63,095 nt of DNA from positions 1-63,095 of the forward strand of contig JAAXHL010000183.1 in NCBI GenBank assembly GCA_012270865.1, written 5' to 3'. The position numbers were made by a program, and so were the translations under genes. The notes beneath the pieces are model-generated. The model saw nothing but the letters and a program-made list of their open reading frames with translations. It had not been told where the DNA came from and searched no databases. This document shows, one piece after another, positions 24,570-33,050 of the stretch. Origin of the DNA: Candidatus Poribacteria bacterium. GTDB taxonomy: Bacteria; Poribacteria; WGA-4E; WGA-3G. Position 1 is the stretch's first letter. The number at the start of each line of letters is the position of its first letter.

Positions 24570-26093
24570 ATGAACACAGCCATCGAAAAAACAGAAGCAC
24601 TCATCCACGCTACGCGAGAACTCGGCGCGATGTATGCAAGCGATCCATACCGCCCGTGCTATCACTTTACCCCGCCGTTTGGTTGGATGAACGATATCAA
24701 CGGTTCAATCTTCTGGAAGGGACGCTACCATATCTTCTACCAACACAATCCCGAAGGCGGCTATTGGAAATGGATGCAATGGGGACACGCCTCAAGTGTT
24801 GATCTCGTGCATTGGGTGCATCATCCCATCGCTTTAACGCCTGACCTTGACGGACCCGACCGTGGCGGCTGCTTTAGCGGTGGTGCCTTTGTAAATCATG
24901 AAGGGCTGCCAACATTCATCTATCATGGAATCCCCGATGGAACGTGTCTCGCAACGAGTAGCGACGATTTGCTCATTACGTGGGACAAGCATCCCGCTAA
25001 CCCAGTGATTCCCGTTCCAAAACCGGGTGAAAAGGGACACGGCGAATATATTGTGTTTGACCCGTGTGCATGGGTGGAAGGCGATACCTATTACGCGCTC
25101 ATCGGGAACACGATCCCGGGACAAATCGGAGATGGAACGGCTCTCTTTAAGTCGTCTAACCTCGTAGACTGGGAATTTGTCCGCTCCTTTTACGAATCTC
25201 GGCGCGAGTGGACAGATGCGGAAGAGGACTGCGCGGTACCCGATTTCTATCCGTTAGGCGATAAGCACATGTTGTTGTTCTGTAGCCACTGGCAAGGCAC
25301 GCAGTACTATCTCGGACGATTTGAAAACGAGCGGTATCATGTTGAAGACTATGGACGGATGAGTTGGGAGGGTGGACTACTCGGTGGACCGCGCTCACTG
25401 TTAGACGATCACAGTCGCCGTATCTTTTTCGATTGGATTCGTGAAATCCGCGGCGTTGAACAGGAACGCGCATCGGGTTGGTCAGGTGTTATGACAGTGC
25501 CACGCATCCTATCCCTCGCAACCGACGGTAGTTTACTGATTGAACCGGTGCCAGAGTTGGAATGTTTACGGATGAACCCGAAGGCACTTGAAAATGTCAC
25601 CTTGAGTGCCGATGGCGAGTTGAACTTAGAAGGCGTTCAGGGGAACTGCCTTGAGTTGGCTGTTGAAATTGATCCCGGCGATGCAACCGAAGTGGGTGTC
25701 CAAGTGCTCTGCTCACCTGATCAGGCTGAACGCACTGGGATTCTATATGTCCCCGCAGAAGGCACCTTAAAAATCGACATCAGTCGTTCTACCTTGAACG
25801 AAGCTATCCGATATCCGCACTACCGAGATGCCGGCGGCACTGCAAGATTACCGGAAGCGGAACGTTTTGTTGACGCACAACGTGCACCATTTACGCTGAA
25901 GGGCAACGAAACACTTCAGTTCCGTATCTATGTCGATAAGTCTGTAGTCGAAGTATTCGCGAACGGCAGACAATGTATTACGCAACGGGTCTATCCAACG
26001 CGAGTCGATAGTACAGGTGTAAGGTTGGTGAGCCGTGGCGGACAGGCACATTTCCGATCTGTTCAAGCCTGGGAGATGGCACCCGCATTTTGA
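24570..26093 (+). CDS. GH32 family glycosidase (invertase/levanase-like)
   Basis: The 507-residue glycosidase has the GH32 nucleophile motif GWMNDINGS (Asp), YHIFYQHNPEGGYWKWMQWGH and the C-terminal beta-sandwich with LQFRIYVDKSVVEVFANGR. The FRDP transition-state motif reads VFDP, so the Arg is replaced, and the acid/base motif normally ECPD reads EEDCAVPDFY. Both changes suggest a substrate different from simple sucrose. Substrates of GH32 are fructosides. No signal peptide is seen, so sugar is probably cleaved inside the cell. It is co-oriented with the propeller protein upstream. Confidence 0.9.
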   Translation: MNTAIEKTEALIHATRELGAMYASDPYRPCYHFTPPFGWMNDINGSIFWKGRYHIFYQHNPEGGYWKWMQWGHASSVDLVHWVHHPIALTPDLDGPDRGGCFSGGAFVNHEGLPTFIYHGIPDGTCLATSSDDLLITWDKHPANPVIPVPKPGEKGHGEYIVFDPCAWVEGDTYYALIGNTIPGQIGDGTALFKSSNLVDWEFVRSFYESRREWTDAEEDCAVPDFYPLGDKHMLLFCSHWQGTQYYLGRFENERYHVEDYGRMSWEGGLLGGPRSLLDDHSRRIFFDWIREIRGVEQERASGWSGVMTVPRILSLATDGSLLIEPVPELECLRMNPKALENVTLSADGELNLEGVQGNCLELAVEIDPGDATEVGVQVLCSPDQAERTGILYVPAEGTLKIDISRSTLNEAIRYPHYRDAGGTARLPEAERFVDAQRAPFTLKGNETLQFRIYVDKSVVEVFANGRQCITQRVYPTRVDSTGVRLVSRGGQAHFRSVQAWEMAPAF

Positions 26094-26154
26094 GAGAAGA
26101 TTTGACTTTTGGATTGAAATAGCATATACTCTCGCTAACATTCAATGATAAACG

Positions 26155-26209
26155 AGCCGTCAGCAAGAAAACTGGAACGGAGCCCGCTGAAAGCCGATTG
26201 CTGACGGCT
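26155..26209. repeat. AGCCGTCAGCAA inverted repeat
   Basis: AGCCGTCAGCAA (26155-26166) and TTGCTGACGGCT (26198-26209) are perfect 12-bp arms. The inner text (CTGAAAGCCGATTGCTGA) is shared with the repeat before the gene at 19889. It ends 21 bases before the aldo/keto reductase start. Confidence 0.6.
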
Positions 26210-26230
26210 GATAGCCATAGAGGTGACACA

Positions 26231-27040
26231 ATGGCTTATGAGATTCCGAAAACAGTTTTAGGGCGCACAGGTCTGACGGTTACCCGGCTCGGTAGTGGGG
26301 GCGCGTACTGCGAATCCGTTGAGGGTTACCGGAAAGCGATTGATGCCGGTATCAATTATATGGACACGGCACGCACATACAGAGATGGCGAGGATGAAAA
26401 GGTCGTCGGAGCTGCTATAAAAGGGCAACGCGATAAACTCATTCTTGCGACGAAAACCGCGCAGCGCGATGCAAAAGGCGCACGCACAGAACTTGAGACA
26501 TCGTTACGGATGCTCGGCGTTGATTACATTGATATTTACCAACTGCATCACCTGAACACGAAAGCGGAACGAGACCAGGCATTGGCACCCGGCAGCGCAT
26601 TGGAGATGGCGCGAAAAGCACGAGATGAAGGACTTATCCGCTTTATCGGTGTCACTGGACACGATTGGGTCGAGGTCCAACACGCTGTCGCCACAGGTTT
26701 TTTCGATACCGTCCTCTGTTGGTATAATTGTGCGATGAAAACACCGGAGGATACCGTTTTCCCCGCTGCCGACAAACACAATACCGGGGTCGTCATTATG
26801 AACGCTTCTCGCAATGACAGACTTTTTGGTGACGCACCCGCACCCGCACCGGAACAATTCTATCGCTATGTACTCAGCCATAAGAGTGTCCATCTAACAA
26901 TCATGGGATTAAGGGACGTTGAACGCTTCCATCGGATCGCAGAGGCACTCTCCGAGCAAGAGACCTTGACACCACAGGAACAAGCGGATTTAGAGAGATA
27001 CGGCGCACAACGCCTTAAAGAAGGCGCACTAACCCCATAA
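26231..27040 (+). CDS. Aldo/keto reductase
   Basis: The 269-residue NADPH-dependent oxidoreductase has the aldo/keto reductase barrel. LGRTGLTVTRLGSGG begins the first strand, DAGINYMDTARTYRDGEDE carries the catalytic Asp and Tyr, ILATKT holds the Lys and IYQLHHL the His. LIRFIGVTGHDW and LTIMGLRD follow. The enzyme would reduce aldehydes or ketones of sugars in the cytoplasm. I choose ATG 26231 after AGAGGTGA; the upstream frame covers the repeat. It lies in the same cluster as the GH32 gene. Confidence 0.9.
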   Translation: MAYEIPKTVLGRTGLTVTRLGSGGAYCESVEGYRKAIDAGINYMDTARTYRDGEDEKVVGAAIKGQRDKLILATKTAQRDAKGARTELETSLRMLGVDYIDIYQLHHLNTKAERDQALAPGSALEMARKARDEGLIRFIGVTGHDWVEVQHAVATGFFDTVLCWYNCAMKTPEDTVFPAADKHNTGVVIMNASRNDRLFGDAPAPAPEQFYRYVLSHKSVHLTIMGLRDVERFHRIAEALSEQETLTPQEQADLERYGAQRLKEGALTP

Positions 27041-27065
27041 TCTCAGATCCCCCAGGACCGGTAGA

Positions 27066-27082
27066 TGCGGTTTTCAACCGCA
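27066..27082. repeat. Palindrome TGCGGTT / AACCGCA
   Basis: A 7-bp perfect stem with a 3-base loop, within GTAGATGCGG...CGCACCGGATTTTA. The same context (GTAGGTGCGG...CGCACCGGATTT) surrounds the palindrome at 30550-30570. It belongs to the dispersed palindrome family. Confidence 0.55.
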
Positions 27083-27195
27083 CCGGATTTTAGGCAGAAA
27101 CCCTGCATACCCGAAAACCGCTCTTGAGTTCCGTAGAAGCGGCACCTATGTAGAAACTTCAGACTCGTAAAGACTGCAAACAAATAGGATTCTCG

Positions 27196-28470
27196 ATGGA
27201 TAAAGACGTACCAAATCAGAAAGACTTTAACTTGAAGGAGTCTTATCCGCATGAAAAGCGCAATTTAATCGTATTCGCGCTAAACCAGATCCTGATGCGT
27301 CTCGGTTGGATGTTCAAATCTGAGTCTGTCGTCATTCCGGCGTTTATTGATGTCTATACCTCGTCTGGAACTATCCGCGGATTGTTACCGCTCATTCTGC
27401 GAATCGGGCAAAGTCTGCCCCAATTTCTCGTCGCACAACGTGTCGCTCGGATGCCGAAAAAGCAAGGATTCTTTATTCTCACCGGTTTCGGTTTCGCGAT
27501 TCCGTGGTTTGTGTTGTCCGGGATGTTAAGCCTTACGCGCTGGTCAGGGAATGTTATAGTCGCTGTCTTTCTCGTGTTGTGTACCCTGCACTGGCTCGCG
27601 GTCGGTTGCAATCATCTGGCGAACGGAACGCTACAAGGAAAACTCATCAGTCCGAACAAGCGAGGCAGGCTACTCGCCTATTCTAATATCATCGGTTGTA
27701 CGCTCGCGATCGGAGTCGCTTTTTACCTTCTACCGCGCTGGCTTTCTGGGAGTGCCCCGCGTTACGCGCTTCTTTTTAGTGCAACAGCCTTCTTCTTTGG
27801 TGTCGCAGCGGCGGTCAGTTTCTGGTTTAGAGAACTCCCTTCACAGCCCGAGGGCACGGCACCTTTTTTCAAATTTCTTGGCGAGGCACTACTATCGTTA
27901 CGCTATGACAGAAATTTTCGGCGATTCGCAGTCGTCATTCTACTGTTTTATTCCATCTGGCCCCTTTTCCCGCATTATACGGTTTTCGGGACGCGAACGT
28001 TAGGATTAGTCCCTTCTGGTTTCGTCACGTTGATTATTGCCCAGAATGCCTCTAATGCTATCGGTGCCGGTATCATGGGCAACATCGCGGACCGCTCAGG
28101 AAACCGATTCGTCTTACGTATCCTCATATTGATCAGTGCCTGTATGCCGTTATTGGCGGTCGGCATTAGTCGGATGCCTACCGGTGCCCAGTTTTATTGG
28201 ATTATCTTTGCCCTTATGGGATTCACACCCGTGTCGGCACGCATCGTTACAAACTACACGCTTGAAATCGCGCCACAGGAGAAACACCCGCAATATCTGG
28301 GCGTGATGAGTCTTTTTCAGGCGATCCCACTATTGGTTTCACCGCTGATTGGGGCATTAATCGAGGGATTCGCCTTTGAACCTGTTTTTATCGGGGGTGG
28401 TGTCCTTGTTTTGATAGGGTTCTTGCTCACCTTCCGATTGGCTGAACCGCGGTTTAGCGAAAACCCCTAA
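27196..28470 (+). CDS. MFS transporter
   Basis: The 424-residue integral membrane protein has about twelve hydrophobic segments, for example VVIPAFIDVYTSSGTIRGLL, FGVAAAVSFWF, FILTGFGFAIPWFVLSGML, ILILISACMPLLAVGI and VFIGGGVLVLIGFLLTF. Two halves joined by a soluble loop near residue 205 and the GNIADRSGNR loop match the major facilitator superfamily. The substrate is unknown; nearby genes suggest a sugar or its derivative. RBS AGGATT is weak. It converges with the WD40 gene. Confidence 0.85.
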   Translation: MDKDVPNQKDFNLKESYPHEKRNLIVFALNQILMRLGWMFKSESVVIPAFIDVYTSSGTIRGLLPLILRIGQSLPQFLVAQRVARMPKKQGFFILTGFGFAIPWFVLSGMLSLTRWSGNVIVAVFLVLCTLHWLAVGCNHLANGTLQGKLISPNKRGRLLAYSNIIGCTLAIGVAFYLLPRWLSGSAPRYALLFSATAFFFGVAAAVSFWFRELPSQPEGTAPFFKFLGEALLSLRYDRNFRRFAVVILLFYSIWPLFPHYTVFGTRTLGLVPSGFVTLIIAQNASNAIGAGIMGNIADRSGNRFVLRILILISACMPLLAVGISRMPTGAQFYWIIFALMGFTPVSARIVTNYTLEIAPQEKHPQYLGVMSLFQAIPLLVSPLIGALIEGFAFEPVFIGGGVLVLIGFLLTFRLAEPRFSENP

Positions 28471-28512
28471 GAATCGGTGTTCCCCTATAAGGTGTGTTGG
28501 GTAACACAACAT

Positions 28513-29139
28513 TTATCTCTCTATCTGATCGGTTTTATCCAAGTCCCAAAGCAGAATCGTTCCATCATCACCACTGCTGGCGAGGGTTTTTCCATCAGGT
28601 GAGAATCGCAACGCATCCACACTACTTGTATGTCCAATAAGGGTACTCAGAACGCGACCACTGGGGAGTTCCCACAAACGAATGAGGAACCTACCCTGAC
28701 CGCTGTCGTACACACTTCCACCCGCGAGGATTTTCCCATCAGGCGACACAGCAATCGCCTTAATACCACGCCAATGTCCGGCAAGGAGTGCCATCTGCTT
28801 ACTGGTCTCTATGTCCCACAACCGGACGGTTCCATCAGCACTTCCGCTTGCCAAAAAGCGTCCATCCGCCGGGAAACCCAATGAGGTCACCCTGCTCGTG
28901 TGTCCTGTGAGAAGCGAGATTTCTTGACCGGTCTTTGCATCGTATATCCAAATTCCGATGCTGGTTGCAACCGCGACTCGGTTACCATCTGGCGTAAATT
29001 TTATATCATGTGGCACGCCTTTTCCAAGCCGGAGTTTCGCACCTTCAGGCAGTTGCCACCGAGTATAGTCTTCCGCCGAAAGATCTGAAGTGAACAGGAT
29101 TGAAACGAAAAGTAGTATGCACGCGATCCGTTGTATCAT
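28513..29139 (-). CDS. Exported WD40-repeat protein
   Basis: The 208-residue protein begins with a signal peptide (MIQRIACILLFVSILFTSDLSA, cleavage after SA likely). It contains four or five WD40 repeats: DIKFTPDGNRVAVATSIGIW, VTSLGFPADGRFLASGSADG, IKAIAVSPDGKILAGGS and VDALRFSPDGKTLASSGDDG, ending LLWDL. It is about one propeller short of a full seven-blade ring and may dimerise or be a fragment. The truncated gene at 31-417 has similar repeats. No partner is identifiable. Confidence 0.82.
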   Translation of the reverse strand: MIQRIACILLFVSILFTSDLSAEDYTRWQLPEGAKLRLGKGVPHDIKFTPDGNRVAVATSIGIWIYDAKTGQEISLLTGHTSRVTSLGFPADGRFLASGSADGTVRLWDIETSKQMALLAGHWRGIKAIAVSPDGKILAGGSVYDSGQGRFLIRLWELPSGRVLSTLIGHTSSVDALRFSPDGKTLASSGDDGTILLWDLDKTDQIER

Positions 29140-29348
29140 TTCTTAATACCTTCTGTTTTTAAAGCACCTATCTGTAGCAGTCTGTTTGGCAATCGAAACA
29201 CCTTGGAAAAGTATAACACCATTGACGTAGATTGTCAAACGACACGAGCAAACGTCTCCGTTTTCTGTAGACTTACCCTCGGATCTATGGTAACATGTCC
29301 GCAACCGATTTTAATCCTTCAATAGGTTAACATAGGAGGAACGCTACC

Positions 29349-30485
29349 ATGGCGGAGAAAATGGCGTGCCCGTTTTGTGGGACCCAAGTTGAATACGCGA
29401 TCGAAAATTCGCCGGACTGGTATCGCGATCCGTCGTTACCCGTCTACCGAATTGATTGTCACGATAAATGTAGACAGTATTGGCTTGAAGCAATCTCTGA
29501 ACCACATCCGCAGATCGATCCCGCTATCCGTGACTTCTTGGGTCCACTCAACGATGAACAACGGATGTTTATCTCCGAATCGACACGACACGCGTGTGAC
29601 AACGGCGTTTTGATCGTTTGGAACAGCAACATTTTACAATACCTTATCACCGATTGGCACTATGCAAAATCGGCTGTTATGTCGTATGGATTCGATGGCA
29701 TTTCATTCCAAATCAGTGGTATCGGATTTGATTTTGCGAATATGTTGTTTTTCTTAGATACTCAGGACGCTCGGTTCACACTAAGAATCTATCGGGCTGG
29801 AACTTCAATCGCTAAAATCCGATCTGAGGTTCATTGGTTAAAGGCACTTTGGAATAGAGCACAAATTAAGACCCTTTCCCCTGTCCTTGGACGCGACGGG
29901 GAAATGATTCAATCTATCACCCCAAATGACCTACCGACTCGCTATGCAACTGTCTGCGATTGGATTCTGGGTGAGACGCTTCACGCACACTTTGAAACGG
30001 AGAAAACACCAGAACTAATCCGAAATCTTGGAACTATGGCAGGTCGCATGCACCAAGTATCGGAGACCTTAGAACTACCACAATGGTTTACCCGTCCTCG
30101 GTACGATATGGAATGGATTAACGAAAAAATTAAAACCGCACTCGGAAGTGATACAGACGCTTCAGCGGAGGAACTCGCTAAACTTTCCTCCCTCTCTTCC
30201 CGCTTTTCACAGTTCGTCACAGAGCAGGGGGAAGGGCGAGACGTTTTCGGACTGATTCACTCCGATCTGGAACCGCACAATATCATTATCTCCGATGGAC
30301 AACCCTGCCCGATTGATGTCGTCGAGTTCGGATTCGGTTATTATATCTCAGATATTCTGACGCTTTCTCGCCATTTTAGTGAGGATGAACAGCCAATTTT
30401 CTTTGAAGGGTATCAAGAAGTCCGTCCACTCCCGACAGATTATCTTCAACAACTGGCTCTATTTGAAGAATTGCGCATGCTGTAA
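29349..30485 (+). CDS. Zinc-finger/APH-like phosphotransferase fusion
   Basis: The 378-residue protein has an N-terminal treble-cleft-like zinc site: CPFCGT (residues 6-11) and CHDKC (about 37-41). The C-terminal half is an aminoglycoside phosphotransferase/choline-kinase-like kinase, with the Brenner-type motif GLIHSDLEPHNIIIS and the metal loop reading IDVVEFGFG, where the usual DFD is VEF (metal Asp replaced by Glu). The APH domain phosphorylates small molecules using ATP. A zinc site in front of it is unusual. RBS AGGAGG nine bases upstream. The substrate is unknown. Confidence 0.72.
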   Translation: MAEKMACPFCGTQVEYAIENSPDWYRDPSLPVYRIDCHDKCRQYWLEAISEPHPQIDPAIRDFLGPLNDEQRMFISESTRHACDNGVLIVWNSNILQYLITDWHYAKSAVMSYGFDGISFQISGIGFDFANMLFFLDTQDARFTLRIYRAGTSIAKIRSEVHWLKALWNRAQIKTLSPVLGRDGEMIQSITPNDLPTRYATVCDWILGETLHAHFETEKTPELIRNLGTMAGRMHQVSETLELPQWFTRPRYDMEWINEKIKTALGSDTDASAEELAKLSSLSSRFSQFVTEQGEGRDVFGLIHSDLEPHNIIISDGQPCPIDVVEFGFGYYISDILTLSRHFSEDEQPIFFEGYQEVRPLPTDYLQQLALFEELRML

Positions 30486-30511
30486 CCCAACGGACGTAGC
30501 ATGACTTGTAG

Positions 30512-30530
30512 CATAGCCTGTTAGGCTGTG
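30512..30530. repeat. CATAGCC hairpin, compensated copy of 32721-32739
   Basis: CATAGCC-TGTTA-GGCTGTG forms a 7-bp stem (one G-U type pair) with a TGTTA loop. The copy at 32721-32739 reads CATAAAC-TGTTA-GTTTGTG: loop and ends are kept and the stem changes as pairs. Both sit in intergenic DNA. Confidence 0.55.
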
Positions 30531-30549
30531 CCAGGGTAACAGAGATGTA

Positions 30550-30570
30550 GGTGCGGTTTGGAACCGCACC
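30550..30570. repeat. Palindrome GGTGCGGTT / AACCGCACC
   Basis: A perfect 9-bp stem with a TGG loop. It is the same kind as 32898-32920 and 47844-47864 with a different stem, and shares flanks (CGGATTT) with 27066-27082. Confidence 0.65.
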
Positions 30571-30644
30571 GGATTTAAAAAGAAGATTCAAAAATATAGA
30601 CAAACCCATAATTTATTTACAACTATATGCCCCCGCCATTGTGG

Positions 30645-30673
30645 TTGACTTGCATTCACATTTATGATAACAT
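30645..30673 (+). promoter_or_regulatory. Promoter of the propeller gene at 30713
   Basis: TTGACT (30645-30650) and TAACAT (30668-30673) are separated by 17 bases, each matching consensus at four or more positions. The start codon follows 40 bases later with AAGGAA upstream. Confidence 0.45.
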
Positions 30674-30712
30674 ATCGGCATAGAAGGCACGGAACATCTA
30701 AGGAACCAACCT

Positions 30713-32104
30713 ATGGAACGCCGATACCTTTTCCTCGATCTGCACCACATCACCCGAATAGAAGGTCTTTACCGCCGGATGCACCAACCGCAACGGCATC
30801 CCGATAACCCGATTCTACGCGGCGAGAACCCGTGGGAGAGCGTCGCATCGCTCTACGGCACGGTACTATACGATCCGCAGGATTCGCTTTTCAAAATGTG
30901 GTATCTCACGGGACCCTACGTGGACGGCATGGTACAAATCCGTCAACGGAACGCACTCGGCAACATAACGCTCCTTGCTTATGCCGCCTCAACCGATGGC
31001 GTACACTGGGAAAAACCCGTCCTAAACCAGGTCGATTTTGAAGGCAGCACTGCCAACAATCTCGTGTACATTGGACGCACAAACTGTGAGGGCGCGGCTA
31101 TCCTCTACGATGCACACGAGACCGATCCGAACCGCCGTTACAAAGCCTTTTATTGGGAACACGGTGGCATTGATACCTTTATTGAATACGAAGGACGCAC
31201 AATCTGGGGACGCGGTGAAGGAGACGGTATGTGGATGTCCTTTTCGCCGGACGGTGTGCACTGGACAAACTGCGAATCTAACCCTGTTATTCCGATTGAT
31301 AGCGATACAACCCAATCCTTAGTGTGGGATCCGAACATACAGAAATACGTTGTCTTCGGACGGTTCGGAGCAGGTGGACGCAAAACCGCTCGCGCCGAGA
31401 GTCCCGACGCAATCAACTTCAGCCAACCCGAACGCGTCTTTGAATGCGACGCAATTGATGAAGAAGGCACCCAAATTTACGGCATGCCGATCAACATCTA
31501 CGAAGGCATCTATCTCGGTATGATTTGGGTCTATCGCGAAGGTGTTGATGGCACGATTGACACATCACTCGCAACCAGTCGTGATGGTATCAACTGGCAG
31601 CGCGTTCTGGATCGTCAGACCTTCCTCACACTCGGTCAGCAAGGGAGTTGGGAAGACGGTATGACACGAATCAGTCAAAATTTCATCGTACACAACGACC
31701 AAATCTATCTCTATTACGGTGGCGTGAACGGACCGCACACCGGTAGGAAATTCAAACAAGTAGAACGCAAACACAAGTCCATGCTCGGCTTGGCGACCTT
31801 GCGCCGGGACGGATTCGTCTCAATCGATGCAGGTGAAACCGAAGGGTACATACTAACAAAACCGCTGAAACTTAACGGCACAGAACTACACCTGAATGTT
31901 GATGCCAGTCAAGGCTATATCGTCGTCTCAATCACCGATGATATAGGTGTTCCTTTGGAGAATTACACCTCTCATCAAATTGTCGGGAATCAATTGGATA
32001 TAGAGATTGAATTTAATCATTCGTTAGAGACACTTAAAGGCAAAGAGGTTCGGCTCCGATTCCAACTCAGGAACGCAAGCCTATATTCTTACTGGTTCGT
32101 TTAA
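30713..32104 (+). CDS. Glycosidase-like five-bladed propeller protein
   Basis: The 463-residue protein is a paralogue of the gene at 23052. Shared elements are LAYAASTDGVHWEKPVL, YDAHETDPNRRYKAF, a GMWMSFSPDGVHWT blade, SLATSRDGINWQRV and the terminal VRLRFQLRNASLYSYWF sandwich. NPILRGENPWESVASLYGTV at the start resembles GH43/GH130-type proteins. The catalytic residues are not assignable. It has no signal peptide. It has its own promoter and is followed by two REP-like repeats and a cupin gene. Confidence 0.72.
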   Translation: MERRYLFLDLHHITRIEGLYRRMHQPQRHPDNPILRGENPWESVASLYGTVLYDPQDSLFKMWYLTGPYVDGMVQIRQRNALGNITLLAYAASTDGVHWEKPVLNQVDFEGSTANNLVYIGRTNCEGAAILYDAHETDPNRRYKAFYWEHGGIDTFIEYEGRTIWGRGEGDGMWMSFSPDGVHWTNCESNPVIPIDSDTTQSLVWDPNIQKYVVFGRFGAGGRKTARAESPDAINFSQPERVFECDAIDEEGTQIYGMPINIYEGIYLGMIWVYREGVDGTIDTSLATSRDGINWQRVLDRQTFLTLGQQGSWEDGMTRISQNFIVHNDQIYLYYGGVNGPHTGRKFKQVERKHKSMLGLATLRRDGFVSIDAGETEGYILTKPLKLNGTELHLNVDASQGYIVVSITDDIGVPLENYTSHQIVGNQLDIEIEFNHSLETLKGKEVRLRFQLRNASLYSYWFV

Positions 32105-32161
32105 TCATTGGAGACCATTGCTTCGTGCAGTTTCAAGTTGTGTTGCTCACAAGGTCCTATC

Positions 32162-32237
32162 GACCTGTAGGAGCGAGTTCTGCTCGCGATATTTGAACCG
32201 ACCTGTAGGAGCGAGTTCTGCTCGCGATACTTGAAAC
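32162..32237. repeat. Tandem REP-like repeat, two 38-bp copies
   Basis: GACCTGTAGGAGCGAGTTC, then TGCTCGCGAT and TTGAA, occurs twice with a period of 38 bases (32162-32199, 32200-32237). GCGAG-TTCTG-CTCGC is a hairpin. The TGTAGGAGCGAG...GCTCGCGA core closely resembles REP sequences known from gammaproteobacteria. Copies differ at two or three bases. Confidence 0.7.
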
Positions 32238-32260
32238 TTTTACCACTTGAGGAGAAAAAG

Positions 32261-32671
32261 ATGAAACATATCTATCACAAAGAGGATGCCGAAGTCGTCC
32301 GTATTGAAGGCGATGCGCCCCGGACACTCTACACGCTCATCCAACCGAATACCGCGAATACCGAACATTTCGCAATGGGGTTAGAGGAGATTGACCCACA
32401 CAGCGAAATCCCGCTCCACTTTCATAGTGAAGCCGAGGAGATTATTTTTGTCTACGGTGGACAAGGAAAAGCCTTCGTCGGTGATGAAGTCGCTGACCTG
32501 AAACCCGGCACAGTTATCTATCTACCACCCAACGTTGAGCACCGCTTTGTCAACACAGGCGATGAACCGCTCTGGATTACATGGACACTTTCACCTCCCG
32601 GTTTTGAGAAACAAATCCGTAAGATCGCAGACGGCTCCGCGGGAATGGAAGTATTTAGCGAGCCTGATTAA
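32261..32671 (+). CDS. Cupin-domain protein
   Basis: The 136-residue single-domain cupin has motif 1 as PLHFHSEAEEIIFVYGGQG with two His and a Glu for metal binding. Motif 2 is in PGTVIYLPPNVEHRFVNTG, with the third His. It probably binds Fe, Mn or Ni and may be a small isomerase, dioxygenase or sensor; family alone does not decide. GAGGAG upstream supports the ATG at 32261; an in-frame start at 32231 would read through the REP-like repeat. Confidence 0.85.
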   Translation: MKHIYHKEDAEVVRIEGDAPRTLYTLIQPNTANTEHFAMGLEEIDPHSEIPLHFHSEAEEIIFVYGGQGKAFVGDEVADLKPGTVIYLPPNVEHRFVNTGDEPLWITWTLSPPGFEKQIRKIADGSAGMEVFSEPD

Positions 32672-32692
32672 AAAATCAACTTTGATAAAATT

Positions 32693-32811
32693 AGGACTTA
32701 CGCATGCTTCTCTTTTGTAGCATAAACTGTTAGTTTGTGACACTAAAACGCTGGGTTTTCCGAGAAACCTCATCTAACAGAATAGGCTGCAGTCAAAATT
32801 GCGTAAGTCCT
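32693..32811. mobile_element. MITE-like element with 12-bp terminal inverted repeats
   Basis: AGGACTTACGCA (32693-32704) and TGCGTAAGTCCT (32800-32811) are perfect inverted repeats bounding 119 bases without a gene. The hairpin at 32721-32739 lies inside it. AGGACTTACGCA-type ends occur in IS and MITE sequences of other bacteria. I see no clear target duplication. The gene gap 32672-33050 also holds the palindrome at 32898. Confidence 0.55.
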
Positions 32812-32897
32812 GAAAATAATGCACCCTTTTCGACCTTAAAATGCGTCACTATAAGTAACCCCCAAATATTTAACAGAGTCTACGCACCCCCCAAAGC

Positions 32898-32920
32898 AGG
32901 CGGGGTTTGGAACCCCGCCT
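32898..32920. repeat. Palindrome AGGCGGGGTT / AACCCCGCCT
   Basis: A perfect 10-bp stem with a TGG loop, 130 bases upstream of the giant TPR gene. It is the best-formed member of the palindrome family in the window. Confidence 0.7.
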
Positions 32921-33050
32921 ATAGTGATTATCATGCCGAGATTTATCAAAAAAACGCGTAGGTCCAATTTAAATTTGTTTTGGATAATCGGTTTAAAACA
33001 TCAAAAAACTTAGGTTTCCCAACGCCGCCTATTTCCTCAAGGAGATATTC

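Noticed and set aside
32162..32237. Possible short CRISPR array
   Set aside because: The two 38-bp units are in direct tandem without spacers and contain a REP-type palindrome; no cas gene is nearby.
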